Shown here piece by piece: positions 1-10,517 of a stretch of 64,000 bases of DNA. The position numbers and the translations under genes are program-made. The notes under the pieces are model-generated. The model had not been told where the DNA came from. It was given only the letters and a program-made list of their open reading frames with translations, and did not search any database. The stretch's first letter is position 1, and each line of letters starts with the position of its first letter. This DNA is from Balanoglossus misakiensis. Lineage: Eukaryota > Hemichordata. The stretch is from the NCBI GenBank assembly GCA_040954595.2, contig CM082590.2, positions 8,680,001 to 8,744,000 on the forward strand, given 5' to 3'.

Positions 1-486
1 TACAGTCAGTATACAGGGCGATCATGAATAAGCGCCATCGGTTCTTGAAAGACTCATTTCTGCTTTTGTTTAGGCGCCACCAAATTTTGAAATGGTTAAA
101 AAGTGGCGCTTATTTGTGAGAATATACGGTACAAATGTAGAATGTAAGATATGCAAATTTTGTAAGGAAATGGTGTGAAGACAATGTATGTACCACACTC
201 ATATGTGTATCAATTCATGTACATACACTGATCAGATCTGTCAAATGCCTATGAATTCAGCTATGTAATTTCCAGTTTACGTGATTTTCTGTAACATGGT
301 TTTTGTTCATATACCCTGTAACAGGGTCAGATATTGTGTGTGAATTTCTTCATTATCATCTCAGTACAAGATGAACGTTTTCCAGTTTTTGCATATTCTT
401 GTGTTATTTTAGTATGGTATTTTTTAAAGGCACATTAACTGTAATTTTTGACAATTTCTTTTAGTGTTTTTCTCCCCAATGTATTC

Positions 487-579
487 TTAACCCTTTCATC
501 ACCATGGTTCAGTCCAAATCCATTGTTTTCTATGGTAACGTTGGACCTCTAAAGAGGAGACTGGGGGTGAAAGGGTTAA
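487..579. mobile_element. piggyBac-like MITE (family A), copy 1
   Basis: 93-bp palindrome flanked by TTAA on both sides. The outer ends are CCCTTTC and GAAAGGG; the core contains TTCTATGGTAA and TTGGACCTCT. Confidence 0.75.
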
Positions 580-1011
580 ACTTGGAATCAGATTCTTGTT
601 GTACTTCACATGTCATGATTAATTGATTTTAATTTCTTCATTATCAAATACTGATCATCATAATTATGATCTAACATCAATGACCACCTGTGTCTGTCCA
701 TTTCTGTGTGTCACAGTTGTATTTTTTCAAGCACATTCTATAGTGTCATAGATGAGTATGTATGTGTATATTTCAATAAAATTCCACCGTGAACAGTTCA
801 ACTAAACTGAAGAGACTGAATAGAATTAATTAAAGCACACAAAACTGCTGCACCTATCACCATACTTCTATTGATTTGACATTTATCATTCAGTTAATGG
901 CTTTTATCAACAAAATAAATCTGTCTACTCTGTCAGCTTTGTTACAATCACACTTAGCTGTCTATAGACAGTACCGGTAATTTTAAGTTAAATTCAAACA
1001 GAGATGCATAG

Positions 1012-1240
1012 CTAGTGTTGACGTGACAATCTACTTAACATACTATTACAAAACCCATAAACTTTTATTGTTTGTTTCCGACATACCAATAAAATACAAA
1101 GGATTTTATTTACTTTTTCTCTCTCAAGGTGATAAGCTTGTATCAAGACTTCACTGACTGTGATTATCTTTTTAAGAGGCCCATTAGATTTTATGATATG
1201 TGTCTGGTATGTCCCTAAACACTGTAGCTTAGTAATAGGC
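1012..1240 (-). other. Weak candidate exon region
   Basis: An open minus-strand frame includes LKKIITVSEVLIQAYHLER, which looks helical and protein-like, followed by a possible donor (gtaaat). It could be a further exon of the gene represented by orphan exons A-D, but the phase cannot be tied to them. Confidence 0.2.
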
Positions 1241-1315
1241 CGACTACACTTGCTACTATGTGTTAATATATTGTGGATCAACCTGTTGAAAGGGCATACG
1301 TCCTCAAACGCTCTA

Positions 1316-1365
1316 GCTTAAAGGGACAAAGTCTCTCTCTCGCTGCCCTTTTTACCTTAATCACT
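1316..1365. mobile_element. Family B fold-back MITE, end fragment
   Basis: Only the first 40-50 bp (TTAAAGGGACAAAGTC and the CGCTGCCC block) remain. Confidence 0.55.
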
Positions 1366-1399
1366 TTCACAGTCTAAAGCACCAGAAGCTTGTAGCCAA

Positions 1400-1860
1400 G
1401 ACAGTTAGAAATACAGACATTCACATTTTAAATACAAACCCCACCATCACCGACTTTCAAAAATCATAACCATTGTTGATGAAAAACAAAACTCACATGT
1501 ATGAGAAATGTACTCTAAGACTCTGTCTGAAAATCATCTTTTGCCTTCAGTCTAACTCATGCAATTGTAAGCACCAAGATTAACCCTTTCACCCCCGGTT
1601 CCTTCTTTAGAGGTCCAACCTCACCACAGAAAACAACGGGTTTGGACTGAACCATAGTGGTGAAAGGGTTTAAACCATTGAGACATTTAGAACAACAGGA
1701 CATTCACATGTCAAATACAAAACTCACATATTGCAAACTCTAAATCATGATCACAGATGACAAAAGGTACAGTATAAATTTACCTTACATGTACGAGAGA
1801 TGTACAGCAGACCAATGTCTGGAAATACACACCTTGTCTTGCCGTCAACCTCACACAATT
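1400..1860. repeat. Diverged local duplications
   Basis: ACATTCACAT-type blocks near 1412 and 1699, and an ACATGTA(T/C)GAGA block near 1495 and 1790 followed by alignable sequence, suggest an old duplication of about 290 bp interrupted by a MITE. Confidence 0.45.
1580..1673. mobile_element. piggyBac-like MITE (family A), copy 2
   Basis: Same palindrome in the opposite orientation, TTAA at the left end, right end GAAAGGGTTTAA. Confidence 0.72.
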
Positions 1861-2238
1861 GTCAGTACCGTCACTCCGAATCAAAAAAGACATCAATAAC
1901 ACCAGCGACTTAATAGTCCAGTAATTCCCAACAACTGTCCTTCGGTTAATGGAATCATACACACCGCGATGTTTTCATAGACCACAGAACACACACACAC
2001 CGGTCCCTTCCATTGACGTGCGTCGACAATTGTTGTTTCTTTAGACTGGACGTTCCAGCCGAGAACCAAGTCTTTAACAATACCCTATTGTCGGTGTTCA
2101 ACAACAATCAATTTTTAGTCCTCCAAGAAGCCGATCTGTCTATTGTGTACGGGTGCCTAAACACTAAGGTGTATGCTTTAGAAATCGGAACAAAAGAAAG
2201 TTGATCTCTAAGGGGATGTCGACAGCGTTCAGAAGAAT

Positions 2239-2392
2239 AGATCTGGTTTGTTTCTTAGGACAAAGTTAACAGATTTTTGGAATTTTGTATGTTTTATTTC
2301 ATTACCTATATTATTAGATCTGGTTTGTTTCTTGGGACAAAGTTAATAGATTTTTAGATTTTTGTATGTTTTATTTCATTACCTATATTATT
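2239..2392. repeat. Tandem duplication, two 77-bp units
   Basis: Units 2239-2315 and 2316-2392 both start AGATCTGGTTTGTTTCTT and differ at a few positions. Confidence 0.7.
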
Positions 2393-2758
2393 CTCATGAA
2401 GCATGCAAAATTACTGATTTCTAGATTTCTATTAATTTTTACACACAGGCAAATAAGTGCTGGTGCAATCAGATATGGATTTCTGGTAGCGACCAAACCA
2501 ACGTTACTAAGCTAGCGAACGGTCACTCTACACACAGTAAGGAAGCGCACAGTGTTGTCTATTGTCAAGACGTATGTTTCGATCCCGTTAATTATCCGCG
2601 AACAATAGTATTTTCTCACTTGGCTGCATCATTAGCATACATAAACAGCAAGCCAATGTTTTGCTTTGCCTGCCGATACACCTAACTGTTTATCAATGCT
2701 AGACTTACCTTATGACCAGTTGACTAAGTTGACTAAGTTACCAAAGTGGAGATTTCAT

Positions 2759-2850
2759 TTAACCCTTTCACCCCGTTTCATACTGCAGAGGTCCAACTTT
2801 ACCATAGAAAGTAATAAATTTGGACCAGACCATGGTGGTGAAAGGGTTAA
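2759..2850. mobile_element. piggyBac-like MITE (family A), copy 3
   Basis: TTAA at both ends, CCCTTTCACC and GGTGAAAGGG termini. Confidence 0.75.
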
Positions 2851-3141
2851 ACTTAATGTTAGTAGAATGGGGAAAGATAGTCTAGTATCCAGCTGTTTTT
2901 TTACCAAAGCGGACAAATACGGCTAGATACTAGACTAGGGGAAAAACTGAACAATGTTAGTACATTTATCTTGTAACACACGTCATCCGTAGACTGCGTT
3001 CTCATTTGTCAATTGATAGTCATGTGATGTGCGTTCTTCTTGTGCTGTTGCTCGCCGGGCATCAGTTCCGAAAAATGATGCCCGCTCACTTTGTGTGTAG
3101 TGAGTTCTTACGCATGGCTGCGGATGAGATGTGTTACAAAA

Positions 3142-3343
3142 TACATATTGACTGGCCTTTCGGGCAACAGCATACGTCTGTCGCCCCTCGGAACTGTGAG
3201 TCACCCCCACCCCCACCCCCAAATAAACTGCTTCACTCGGCCTTCAGCCTTGGGAAACAGTCTGTTTTGGGGGGTACGTCTATCACAGTCCCTCGGGTTA
3301 CAGACGTATGCTGTTGCCCTCATGGCCAGTCAATATGTGCATA
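3142..3343. repeat. Inverted repeat, about 200 bp
   Basis: Arms at about 3147-3180 and 3301-3334 (ATTGACTGGCC and the complement, with GCAACAGCATACGTCTG). The loop holds a short CCCCCA tract. Possibly a decayed fold-back element. Confidence 0.55.
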
Positions 3344-3368
3344 ATTAATAATGAACTGACTCACTCAC

Positions 3369-3433
3369 CACTGATCGATTAATCCATCTTGAGATCTTGA
3401 GATGTGACTTGATGCAGAGTTTATCCACAAGAT
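3369..3433 (-). CDS. Orphan exon D of an unrecognised minus-strand gene
   Basis: 65 nt, phase 1 to 0. Acceptor ttttattacag, donor gtgagt. With the G carried over from exon C it reads DLVDKLCIKSHLKISRW and INRSV. The next exon to the left was not found with confidence. Confidence 0.5.
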
Positions 3434-4307
3434 CTGTAATAAAACATAAAATTTGATTCAGACAATGTTTCACCCAAAAACTATGTACGCGTTCATTTTG
3501 CTAGTGTGTGGCAATGAAGCATGATCTATCCAGGGTGGTACATTGTATTGGTGATTCACGAGACGACAGAAGTTACAGAGATAAGCAGAAAAATAATCTA
3601 CCTATACACCCCCACACAGTATAGTTCAGCCTTGATGTCAATGTCATGGCTGGACTATAAAACAGTGAAATAGGGGTGGAAGGTATCTAACAAGGGGAGT
3701 GGTCCCTCCGAGAAGAACTTCCAAAAACAGCCAAACACACACTAACCCATTTCAGTCACCCCTACACAAATCAGTGAAACTTTCACAAAGAAACTCAGGA
3801 CCTAGCAGATACAGAAAACAGATGTGTTGTAACTCTAACAAGCATTACAGAAAAAGGAAAATAAATTTACCTGAATAGGCTATCAATAACAGGAACAAAA
3901 TGTGGACAGCAAGTAAACGTACCACTTTGAACTATAGTGAACTAGACTCACAGTAGTCACAACCCCTCTAATGTACGACGTGATTTGTTGAAATTACAAT
4001 ACAGTGGAGGGTATCATTTTAATTAATTTCTTTTGTATTTGCTGCCATGGAGTTTGTTCTGCGCTTGAAAATATTTGATAGAGGGGAAGTGGTTACGTAA
4101 GTTTTTCATTGAAAGGTGTCTCAACTTGTATTCAGCTAATTAAAATCACACTCTCTCGCTTTTGAAGTGGTTTTGTTTTTCGTTGTTATCAAGGTTTGAT
4201 AGGCCAGAGTAATGAAATGCTATGTTTTACAACCCCTTTGAAATTATTTGAAAGATAGGTGGGTGTGTTAATGTATGAAGAATGCAAGAATCCTTTTAAA
4301 TGAAAGT

Positions 4308-4401
4308 TTAACCCTTTCACCACCATGGTTTGGTCCAACCACATAGTTTTCTATGGTGAAGTTGGATCTCTAAAGAGGGAACTGGGGTTAAAAGGGGTAA
4401 A
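4308..4401. mobile_element. piggyBac-like MITE (family A), copy 4
   Basis: TTAA and CCCTTTCACC at the left, eroded right end (AAAAGGGGTAA). Confidence 0.7.
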
Positions 4402-4460
4402 TTGATGGAGAGTTGGTGTTGGCACAAACATTGTCACCATCCAACCAAACCAAGTCTGTT

Positions 4461-4555
4461 TTAACCCTTTCACCACCATGGTTCAGTCCAAATCCATTGT
4501 GTTCTATGGTAAAGTTGGACCTCTCTATATAGGGAAATGGGGGTGAAAGGGTTAA
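4461..4555. mobile_element. piggyBac-like MITE (family A), copy 5
   Basis: Intact termini with TTAA on both sides; only 59 bp from copy 4 and in the same orientation, and 36 bp from orphan exon C. Confidence 0.75.
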
Positions 4556-4591
4556 AGAATAGTTGATTTCTGGTAAAACAGTTGCTCTTAC

Positions 4592-4673
4592 CTTTGACAG
4601 ACTCTCCGAATATGGAACCAGTGATCAAGGCACAATATGGTGGCTGCAGACTTCTTATAAATCTTCCAAGAAC
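4592..4673 (-). CDS. Orphan exon C of an unrecognised minus-strand gene
   Basis: 82 nt. Acceptor tttgtgcatacag (long pyrimidine tract), donor gtaaga. In phase 0 it reads VLGRFIRSLQPPYCALITG and then SIFGESVK, leaving in phase 1, which joins perfectly to orphan exon D. Its entry phase does not match the exit phase of exon B, so at least one exon between them is missing from the model. Confidence 0.5.
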
Positions 4674-4963
4674 CTGTATGCACAAAAGAACACAAAACAC
4701 AGAATTAAATCTCTGCGGCCTGAAAGATTTCTTCGCTAACAATTTCGTTTTATAAAAGTGACTATTTCAAAGGAATTTTTTTCACCCATAAGTCACAGAC
4801 AGTTGCCTATCTGTGTGAAAATAAGCATGGTGTCCGATTTCAAAAACATCACATACATGACCAAACACTGAATAGATCTATGTGACAGGAATGTTTTTTT
4901 CAGCGTTAAAAACCACAACTATGTCCACATACCTGCAAATATTACAAAGCAATTTGATTCTCT

Positions 4964-5144
<181 letters not shown>

Positions 5145-5399
5145 ACAACATCTCAATCTGTCTGTCTATATGTGCATGCACTTGCCTATCACCCTGTCTG
5201 TCCACCAAACTGTCAAAACCTTACACCCTAAAATCAAACCAAAGACAATGGACACACATGGAGGTGGTTGACCCCTTTTTGCCAGCACACTTTGCACTAA
5301 CCCCACCATTTCAAAGGGAGTGGCTGGGCCACTACACATGAAAACAGGGGTGACAGGGTTAATGGACGGACTCGCAACGCTAAATTCTTTATTACCCCC

Positions 5400-7665
5400 C
5401 ATCCTTAACCAGACACACCCACTATAATTGACTCATCAAAGCGTCCTTGACTTCTGTGGGGACATTCCGGTCAACAAGTACTGTCTTGTCATGTCCAGTC
5501 AAGCAAATAAATAATTCAATTCACAAAGTCTGTAACTCTATCTACTAACAATAGTGAGACACTTTTAGATCTTCCATTTGCAATGAATGCCCCGTTCTCA
5601 CACCACTCTGAGAATTCCTCCCCAAGTCTGGTATTATTTAGATGTGTGAATGACTCGTTAACACTTTGTCAGCTTTTTGGAGTCCATTGTTTTTTTAGGA
5701 AATTAGTTTCTCATCAGTAATTAAATCTGATAATTAAGTAGGACTCTAAAGATGGATTCCAATCGTCTTCAAGACATGAAGTATAGACTGTTTGTTGTCG
5801 CAACTTTTTCTCTACACTTATTTTTTTTTTCAGGTTAACTATACCAAACTCCAGAAAATACATCGCATGTCATAATACTCTACCCAGCACACGGTTACCT
5901 AGTGATCTAATGATTTCAGCAATCTACTTCAACACAAACTAATCCAAGCGATAGATACCTGACACATAAGGTGAGAAAAACACACATTTAATGAACACCA
6001 CCATCATAAATATTCCGGATAAATGTCAGAGCATCCTGGATACAGAGACAAGCAAGTAGAATGTTTTACAAGTACTCTAGTTCAGTTTGAGTCAGCTAAG
6101 TAACAATTTATGAGTTTCACAGGAAACACAAGGCTATCTAGACAGGGGAGGGGGGGGATTCACCTCCCATTGACATGTTGGCATCCCCCAACAATTTGTC
6201 AAGGGGGGACCAGAGCCCCCTTAAAACAATGTCACTCATATGTTAGAGATATTACATTCCCCCTTGCTAGAGTGGAACCCCCCTCAAATATTCCGGCATA
6301 GGAGGACATATCCCCCCTGCTGATGCCATCCTGGATAAAAAACACTGGCTAAAACGTGATTTGTGTCACTGATCATCTGCAGGGGAACCTGATTATAAGG
6401 TCACTGAGCACAGAGCGTTTGATATGCGACTGCATGAAGGGTACAGTCGGCACACAGAATTGACAATGGACATGTATTCCTAATAGGTTTGGTTACTTGG
6501 CAGGTTCCCATAGCAACTATTCTCTACACAACAAACATTCTTTGCACAACAGCAAACTTTGCAACTGAGAAAAAATGTTTTGAAAGCTAAACTTGAACAA
6601 GTGAGCAATATAACCATCAGCAAAGAGACAAACTAAGTATGAAACAAATTTTAAAGGTGTGTTACCATGCCAACTTAGACTGAGTCTCAAATTTTAAATT
6701 CAAAATGGCCGCCAATTGTTATGCTAATCATCATGTAAATAATAACTTGTCATAGTTATTTTTATGAAAACAAGATGGTGAACACCATTATTTTCTTCTT
6801 TTTATCACTAAATCTCCACACATACATCAATATATTAAAGAATTGAAAGATTTTTCTGAAAATCAGTTCCTGTCTGTTACCCCTGTGCCCTTGTGTAGAG
6901 GCCCAACTTTACCATTGAAAACAATAGGTTTGGACCAAATCATTATTATGAAAGGGATAAATAACATAGTGGATTTACTTTAATGAACTGTCTTCATTTA
7001 ACCAATAAAACCTGGAGTCAAATGGTCTAAATTTTAAGGTATAAGAATCTTTCACTTTGATTTCAGACTGTAAGAGAAATCACAGGCCATATGTTCAATC
7101 AGGACCCCAGTCTAAACTATTAGTACTGTAAATGTAAACAAACTTGTACTAGTATGGACAATAAACACACTGTCACTTTTCAAGGGGTTGACCTGACCCA
7201 ACTAGGAATAGAGTTGATCACAGGTCTGGTATATATTAATTGATCAAGACACTTAAATTAGATCGATACCAGACCGGACAGACACCACACAGCTGTTGAA
7301 CTAGCTATTGGACAACTTATGTTTTTTCCCTGCATAGATTCACAGATCCATGACTACATCACGTTCATCAAAATACAACCTCAGAGCTGGACAGACAAAC
7401 TCTATTTGAACTACTTAAACATATTACGTAATTAATTATCTAAGTCGCACTATTGTAAAACTCGCGATTCAACACGCAAATCGGGCAAATTACTTACACT
7501 GTTATAATTTCACTGATTCTTAGGACACATGCCCTGTGCCAAAGTGTGAATGTTTTGATTTTGCCCAACCATTCAAAACTCAGTACTACTTATCCTATAA
7601 ACACACATATCTCCTCAAATCTCTATAATTTACTCACACAGACAAATAAATACGTTAAAACTCAC
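5400..7665. other. Non-coding stretch
   Basis: No splice-bounded coding segment was found. A decayed piggyBac-like MITE lies at 6.88-6.96 kb. A possible exon at 7497-7532 (acceptor ggcacag, donor gtaagt) contains stops in the needed frame. Confidence 0.5.
6876..6962. mobile_element. piggyBac-like MITE (family A), decayed copy
   Basis: Recognisable core (AGGCCCAACTTTACCAT) but both TTAA ends lost. Confidence 0.55.
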
Positions 7666-7711
7666 CAGAGCTGAAAGATTCCAGTAGTTCCAGATCTTTC
7701 CAGACTTTTTC
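7666..7711 (-). CDS. Orphan exon B of an unrecognised minus-strand gene
   Basis: 46 nt, phase 0 to 1. Acceptor gtttcagctgcag, donor gtgagt. It encodes EKVWKDLELLESFSS, a clearly protein-like amphipathic helix. Joined to exon A it gives EDDNIEKVWKDLELLES. No family recognised. Confidence 0.45.
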
Positions 7712-8622
7712 CTGCAGCTGAAACGAACAAGGGGTAGCTGCTTAAAAATGGCCGACGTGTTGATTGACTGGACTGTTCTTAAGTGACCCGAAGGTTGTTC
7801 TTTTGTTTATCTTTTCAATTTCTCATTTGCATAAGAAAGGACTCTCACTGCCGGCGTCTTTATTGTCAAATTTGATTGTTATTTTAACTTTGAACATTTG
7901 AGACTGGTTGAACAAGAAGTCGCCTAGGTCATATTTTGATAAGATTGCTTTCAAGAAAAATCAAATGACCGAAAAGTAAAAGAATCCTGACTCTTAGTCC
8001 ATGGATCCAGTACAGTGTTTTTATATTCAAATTTCATATTTATTACTCATGAAAATCTTAGATTCTTACATCAATATGTCTATTACAGAAATATACATTA
8101 TGCGGATTTTGGTTCATTCTCTACCCGAACGAAACTGTTTTATCTTCTTCAAACCTAAACTTCATTTTAATTATTGCGGCAGAAATAATTTAACATGATG
8201 TACACAAGATATTGCTTACGTCGCCAAACGAAATGCAAAAGACACGTGCGCAATGAGATGAGTGTTACATGTACTTTCATATTTTTATGGGATTCTAAGC
8301 TTGTGGTTCCGACAGAAAGATTCCAAAGAAAACATGACTACAAATATAAATGATAGATCCTATTTCTTCAATCCGTGCATCAACTAGTTAGGTATACTCG
8401 GATTAATTGATATCTTGAGAGAATCTAAATATAACCTGAATATTGAGGTGTGTAGAACTTATATGAGGACACAACCAGGTAGACTAAGTTTCGTCCCGCG
8501 ATTTTTTCCCTTTACAAGTGAAACAATCTTTACGCGCGTTCCCCAGAGAAGCTTGACCACTTCTAGTTTCACGATATACAAACCGTTGGATAAATGAAGG
8601 CAAAATATAACCATTTACTTAC

Positions 8623-8651
8623 TATATTATCATCTTCGCGCGATGAAATCC
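8623..8651 (-). CDS. Orphan exon A of an unrecognised minus-strand gene
   Basis: 29 nt between acceptor aaattgcag and donor gtaagt. In the frame that joins to orphan exon B it reads ISSREDDNI, entering in phase 1 and leaving in phase 0. Short, so supported mainly by the smooth join. Confidence 0.35.
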
Positions 8652-8692
8652 CTGCAATTTGTCGTCTGCATGGTTAAATTGACCTCATTCCA

Positions 8693-8743
8693 CCGTTGGG
8701 TGCGCTGTGCATATTCTTCAGCACAGCACAGCGCACCCAACGG
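8693..8743. repeat. Perfect 18-bp hairpin
   Basis: Arms 8693-8710 and 8726-8743 are perfect complements (CCGTTGGGTGCGCTGTGC), with a 15-nt loop that itself partly repeats GCACA. It is GC-rich in AT-rich surroundings. Confidence 0.7.
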
Positions 8744-9539
8744 CAGGAAACACAAAATAATTTCACAAATTTGAAAGAAATTGATGTGGTTGTACTTGTA
8801 AATTGCGCTGTTTCTAATGAAAAGAAGCATCGTATACAAAAACATATGAATTGGCACTTAAACTTGTGGGGCTGACAGAAATCACAGAAGATTTCATAAG
8901 ATTTTTTCACAGTTTTTTGCAAAGTATAAATATCTGGTAGCTATGACATGAAATAACATACATAAAGGACTAAATGATGATATATATTTTCTAATTTATT
9001 GCAGAAATCAGTAGTGACAAATCTCCAATGTTCATAATCTCTAGAAATCTCTCAACATGATTTAAATGTCTCACATAATTGTTCTTGTAATCTAAAACAG
9101 TATTTTCCAACTGTGATTTTCAATGATTTTTAAAATAAATTTTGGTATATTGTGATCGGAAACGTCGTGCAGTAATATCTTTCTCACACAATTTTTACAT
9201 GAATCATAAATTGTCTTTTTAAAGTTTACATGTATATTTAGAAGAATTTTACATAAAAATGTACATTGGTAGTGCAGTTAAAACTTTCATGATATCAAAA
9301 GTAGATAAAATTACAAGATTTTTTGCTTGTAAGTACAAATCTGAGAAAAACACTTTTTACAGATGCTTAAAAGAATTAAATTACATGTACAGGAAAAAGG
9401 AAATATATACAAAAGTTACAAAATGCATCTCTGTGAAGTTGAGACACTTGAGTTGAAGAAAGTACATGGTTATTTGGTGTTGTATTGTTGCCACTTGATT
9501 TGGTTTGGTTGTAGATGTATTAATGGGGTGGGGAATTTC

Positions 9540-9890
9540 TGCTTGTGAGGGGAGGGGTGTGTATGTGGGTTTGTGTGTGTGACTGTGTGTGGGGGTGTGT
9601 GTGGTGAAGTGCTGGTGTGTATGTGGGCTGGTCTATGGGTACCTATGTGAAATTGGGTATGTGGGATATGGTGTATGTATAGGTGTACATGTGATTGATG
9701 TGTGTGGGTTTGCTTTTGGTGGCTCGGGGTGTATGTGTGTGTGTGTAAGTGGGTGTGTACCTGGTAGGATACATATGTATGTATATAGTAGAGTGTGCAA
9801 GGGAACTAAGGCTGTTTTGACATAGGTATGTGTACATGTGTATGTATATTGTGGCAATGTGTATGTGTGTGTGTGTGTGTGTGTAAAGAT
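9540..9890. repeat. GT-rich tract
   Basis: Irregular (GT)n-rich sequence with GTAT and GGGTGT variants, ending in a pure (GT) run. It creates ORFs on both strands that are not genes. Confidence 0.8.
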
Positions 9891-10326
9891 ATGTTTTAAA
9901 GCTCAAGTCAAGGTATTTTTTCATTCGTGTGTGCTGATGTCCATGCAATTAATCTCTATTCATTTCTTTTTTCTTGAAAGGGAACAATTAAACTTAAAAA
10001 ACATTTTATAGTGACATGATTGTGAAAACTTCCCTCCACAAATCTTAGAATTTCCCCCCAGTATTAACCATGGTTCAGTCGTATTTCGACTGACTCCATC
10101 AAGTGATTCACGCAATGAATTTCCCACAAAAATACGGACGGATATTTCATTGAATACACTAGAAATGGGTCAGAGGTCATGGTTCAAGGTTCATATATAG
10201 ACTCCATGCAGCAGGCGTAATAAATATTCCAGTCGTGGTATTCTGTTACATGAAGACTCTTCATGGAAACTTGATTATTCTTGACCTGGGTCAGAGTTCA
10301 GAGTTCATAAAACAAGGGGTGAAAGT

Positions 10327-10517
10327 TCAAGTTTCAGCCGGTAAAGGTGTAAGGCTATGCGTCGTCGACTGCGACGGTGACCTTGTGACGACCTTTGTGA
10401 TGATGCCAATGGGCGTGTCTGGAGGAATCGGGGTGTGGTCAGGAGACGCGGACCTTCGTAGCGATGACCCGGGCGGGGTTCGCGGCGGCGAGGGTCTGCG
10501 ATTCGCTGTCGGTGTAT
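10327..10517 (-). CDS. Coiled-coil gene, terminal coding exon
   Basis: 191 nt including TGA at 10327-10329. Acceptor ttctcttctccag. In the frame set by exon 34 it reads TANRRPSPPRTPPGSSLRR and then ASPDHTPIPPDTP, a basic tail with many SP and TP sites. The other two frames do not fit the preceding exon phase. No clear AATAAA on the minus strand follows closely, so the 3' end of the mRNA is unknown. Confidence 0.85.

Larger units (their letters stand above)
1..3368. other. Spacer or intron sequence, no convincing gene
   Basis: AT-rich. It holds three copies of the piggyBac-like MITE, a truncated fold-back MITE near 1316-1360, a 77-bp tandem duplication, diverged repeats between 1.4 and 1.86 kb and an inverted repeat near 3.2 kb. 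A plus-strand AATAAA at about 774 could end a transcript entering from the left. Confidence 0.5.
8652..10326. other. Spacer between the orphan exons and the coiled-coil gene 3' end
   Basis: Contains an 18-bp perfect hairpin (8693-8743), AT-rich sequence, and a 350-bp GT-rich tract. The 3' UTR of the coiled-coil gene must begin just below 10327. Confidence 0.5.

Noticed and set aside
2708-2731. Possible continuation exon after orphan exon D
   Set aside because: A donor exists (gtaagt), but the choice among several nearby weak acceptors is arbitrary, and the longest option has an in-frame stop.
7497-7532. Possible exon joining orphan exons B and C
   Set aside because: Good splice signals, but stops occur in the frame required by exon B, and its length does not change phase as needed.
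9589-9948. Overlapping Cys/Val/Gly and His/Thr ORFs
   Set aside because: Created by the GT-rich tract; no splice or homology support.
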